Positions 24,034 to 25,374 of a stretch of DNA of 25,374 bases are shown piece after piece. Origin of the DNA: CAYJFG01 sp964369405. Lineage in GTDB: Bacteria > Bacillota > Clostridia > Oscillospirales > Acutalibacteraceae. How positions within the stretch are numbered: position 1 is the first letter of the stretch; every line of letters begins with the position of its first letter. Position numbers and translations under genes: made by a program. Location of the stretch: contig CAYJGB010000027.1 in the NCBI GenBank assembly GCA_964369405.1, positions 1 through 25,374 of the forward strand. Direction: 5' to 3'. The notes beneath the pieces were generated by a model. It worked only from the letters and a program-made list of their open reading frames with translations. It did no database searches and was not told the DNA's origin.

Positions 24034-24157
24034 CGGGACGGTCGCCGACCGAAACTAAACGTTTCGGTCAAGCAAGGCACAACGCAACCTAAAAGTTTAA
24101 TTAGGAGTGCGTTGTGCCTTGTGTTCAAATCGAAGATTTGAACAGGCGACCGTCCCG
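24034..24157. repeat. Perfect four-way-junction palindromic element (124 nt)
   Basis: An outer stem, CGGGACGGTCGCC (24034-24046) with its exact complement at 24145-24157, encloses three perfect hairpins. Arm 1 is GACCGAAAC/GTTTCGGTC (24047-24055, 24061-24069; loop TAAAC). Arm 2 is a 14-bp stem, CAAGGCACAACGCA (24073-24086) with 24108-24121, capped by CCTAA/TTAGG. Arm 3 is GTTCAAATC/GATTTGAAC (24123-24131, 24135-24143; loop GAA). About 100 of 124 bases can be paired with no mismatch in any stem. The outer stem is far more GC-rich than its surroundings. It lies between birA and a relaxase fragment and can form on either strand or as RNA. Origin and function unknown; an insertion-element end, a transfer or replication origin, or a structured RNA are all possible. 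Confidence 0.85.
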
Positions 24158-24452
24158 AGTAGACTTTAGTATAAAATTTGACAATCCTACTTGCTATGCC
24201 TGCGACCCCGAAACTGTAAAAGCTGAGTTTATCTTATCTAAGCGAATTTATGAGGATATTACAGGACGAAAACAAGGAAAAAACATCGTGCTTTTTCAAA
24301 TACGCCAGTCATTTAAACCGGGTGAAGTTACAGCAGAACAAGCACATAAAATTGCGTATGAACTTGCTATGAGCTTCACCAAAGGTAAACATGCTTTTGT
24401 GGTTGCAACACATACCGATAAGGCTCACATTCATACGCATATTGATTTTTAA
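24158..24452 (+). pseudogene. Relaxase/mobilisation nuclease fragment, truncated at both ends
   Basis: The frame encodes part of a MobA/VirD2-type relaxase: CDPETVKAEFILSKR, then GKNIVLFQIRQSFKPGE, KGKHAFVVATHTDK and the metal-binding HIHTHI that closes the catalytic site. It stops right after HIDF, where full proteins continue for hundreds of residues (usually ...HNHIIFNS). The usual N-terminus with the nicking tyrosine region is missing. The frame remains open leftward to a GTG at 24114, but those first residues are encoded by the right arms of the four-way-junction element and do not look like relaxase. The left break thus coincides with the palindromic element's edge. A remnant of a conjugative or mobilisable element; not functional as it stands. 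Confidence 0.8.
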
Positions 24453-24467
24453 TAGTTAGTCTGTCTT

Positions 24468-24821
24468 TTGCTTGCACTATTAATCTCTTGGATAATTCTG
24501 AGCTACCACTTGGTTGATAAAGCAAACAATATATCAGTATATACTCCTAATTTAGAGTATATATCTGATGGAAACTATGTTGGGGAATATTCCATTTCTC
24601 CTGTTTCTGTAAAGGTAGAGGCATCTGTAAAAAACAGTATAATAACAGACATAACGTTTATAGAACATTCTAATGGATTAGGTAGTTCAGCGGAAAGCAT
24701 TACAGGTGAAATTGTTTCCAATCAATCGCTAGAAATTGATGCTATATCCGGTGCTACAGTAAGTAGTAAATGTATATTAAAAGCAGTGGAAAATGCAATT
24801 AAGAATGGAGAATTAGAATGA
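24468..24821 (+). CDS. FMN-binding domain protein, apparently lacking its 5' end
   Basis: A 117-residue frame with one hydrophobic N-terminal helix (LALLISWIILSYHL) and an FMN-binding domain (PF04205-like): DGNYVGEYSISPVSVKVEASV, split over strands, then VKNSIITDITFIEHSN and the flavinylation-type motif ISGATVSSKCILKAVENA, in which the Thr of SGAT is the usual FMN attachment site. The only available start is TTG at 24468, without a ribosome-binding site and already inside the hydrophobic helix. Homologues begin with several extra basic residues and an ATG. I infer that the start was lost when this region was joined to the relaxase fragment, whose stop is 15 nt upstream. The stop overlaps the flavodoxin ATG (ATGA). 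Probably a membrane-anchored redox partner in origin. Confidence 0.75.
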   Translation: MLALLISWIILSYHLVDKANNISVYTPNLEYISDGNYVGEYSISPVSVKVEASVKNSIITDITFIEHSNGLGSSAESITGEIVSNQSLEIDAISGATVSSKCILKAVENAIKNGELE

Positions 24822-25326
24822 GTAAAATAGTTGTTGTATATAAATCAAAATACGGCACAACAAAAAGGTATGCTGAATGGATTTCAAAATCTTTGTCTTG
24901 CGACTTGTTTGATAGGAAAGATATTAACAAAAAAACCTAAATAATTATGATGTAATAATTTATGGGGGCAGTTTATATGCCGGTGGTGTTTATGGAATTG
25001 ACCTTATTGTAAAATCTTTCGACAAGATTAAAGATAAAAAATTAATTATATTTACCTGTGGCTTAGCCGATCCTAATGATACTGAGAACACAGACCATAT
25101 TAAGGACAGTTTGAAAAAAGTATTATCGCTTGAAATGCAAGAAAAAATTGTGATATATCATCTGCGTGGAGCTGTAGATTATTCAAAACTTGGAATTGTG
25201 CATAAATCAATGATGGCGATGGTACACAAAATGTTAGTAAAAAAAGACCATTCAACTTTGCGAGCAGAGGATAAACAAATGCTTGAAACTTATGGCAAAA
25301 AAGTTGATTTTACTGATATAAAATAG
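24818..25326 (+). pseudogene. Flavodoxin-domain protein disrupted by a frameshift in an A7 run
   Basis: From the ATG at 24818 (overlapping the previous stop, after GGAG) the frame encodes MSKIVVVYKSKYGTTKRYAEW..., with the FMN phosphate loop SKYGTT, then hits TAA at 24939-24941 after 40 codons. One extra A in the run 24929-24935 would restore the frame to NYDVIIYGGSLYAGGVYGIDL and on to the stop at 25326, including FTCGLADPND, YHLRGAVDYSKLG and the end VDFTDIK. Together the halves make one flavodoxin (Flavodoxin_5/HemG-like) of about 169 residues. The C-terminus seems somewhat short for the family. Either a true pseudogene, a slippage-controlled gene or a sequencing error. Operon partner of the FMN-binding gene. 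Confidence 0.85.
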
Positions 25327-25374
25327 CCATGAGCAAAACTCTAAAAAACTAGTTGTAGAGCGGATTTCAAAGCA

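Noticed and set aside
24114..24157. GTG at 24114 as the start of the relaxase-like protein
   Set aside because: These codons are made of the right arms of the perfect palindrome and resemble no relaxase N-terminus; no ribosome-binding site precedes them.
25327..25374. ATG at 25332 as the start of another gene at the right edge
   Set aside because: The frame stops after seven codons and the remaining bases are too few to assign.

Overview
The window comes from a low-GC, Gram-positive, endospore-forming bacterium, most likely of class Clostridia. The evidence is the AT-rich sequence, the AGGAGG-type ribosome-binding sites, the frequent TTG/GTG starts, the spore maturation genes spmA/spmB, a short AbrB-type regulator with a cysteine-rich tail, a transketolase split into two genes, and a clostridial-type short SerA. 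TAA, TAG and TGA all behave as stops. No tRNA, rRNA or CRISPR array was seen.

Layout. (1) 1-2447, minus strand: a phage DNA-packaging module, small terminase, then large terminase, then a portal protein cut by the window edge. It abuts the spmA-spmB operon (2625-3734, minus), with only an intrinsic terminator between. (2) 3780-4141, plus: an AbrB-family regulator with a good sigma-A promoter, closed by a bidirectional terminator. (3) 4277-7015, minus: queA-tgt-yajC, covering queuosine tRNA modification and a Sec accessory protein; yajC has its own candidate promoter. (4) 7060-10474, plus: asd-dapA-dapB and a stand-alone double-ACT protein, the aspartate-to-lysine/diaminopimelate branch. The queA and asd promoters face each other and share their -35 bases. 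(5) 10480-10617: a compact multi-hairpin segment ending in an intrinsic terminator, a candidate small RNA or leader. (6) 10731-15149, plus: ppk, pfkA, a small bacterial PH-domain protein and a HAD-like hydrolase, closed by a strong terminator. (7) 15235-19032, minus: a DUF2812-like gene, the serC-serA serine pathway with a near-consensus promoter, and a Nif3-type metal protein. (8) 19033-19364: a 0.33-kb non-coding stretch with two 62-63 bp near-identical direct repeats and large hairpins. (9) 19365-21157, minus: split transketolase with a TAATG stop/start overlap. (10) 21339-24016, plus: coaX, an ECF-type S component (probably pantothenate) and birA, a cofactor-supply group. (11) 24034-25326, plus: an accessory scar with a 124-nt perfect four-way-junction sequence, a relaxase fragment cut at both ends, an FMN-binding protein that seems to lack its 5' end, and a flavodoxin broken in an A7 run.

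Most of the window is ordinary chromosomal housekeeping. The parts that housekeeping does not explain are the four-way-junction element at 24034-24157 beside a decayed relaxase, the hairpin RNA segment at 10480-10617, the paired repeats at 19152-19366, and the packaging module placed directly against spmB.
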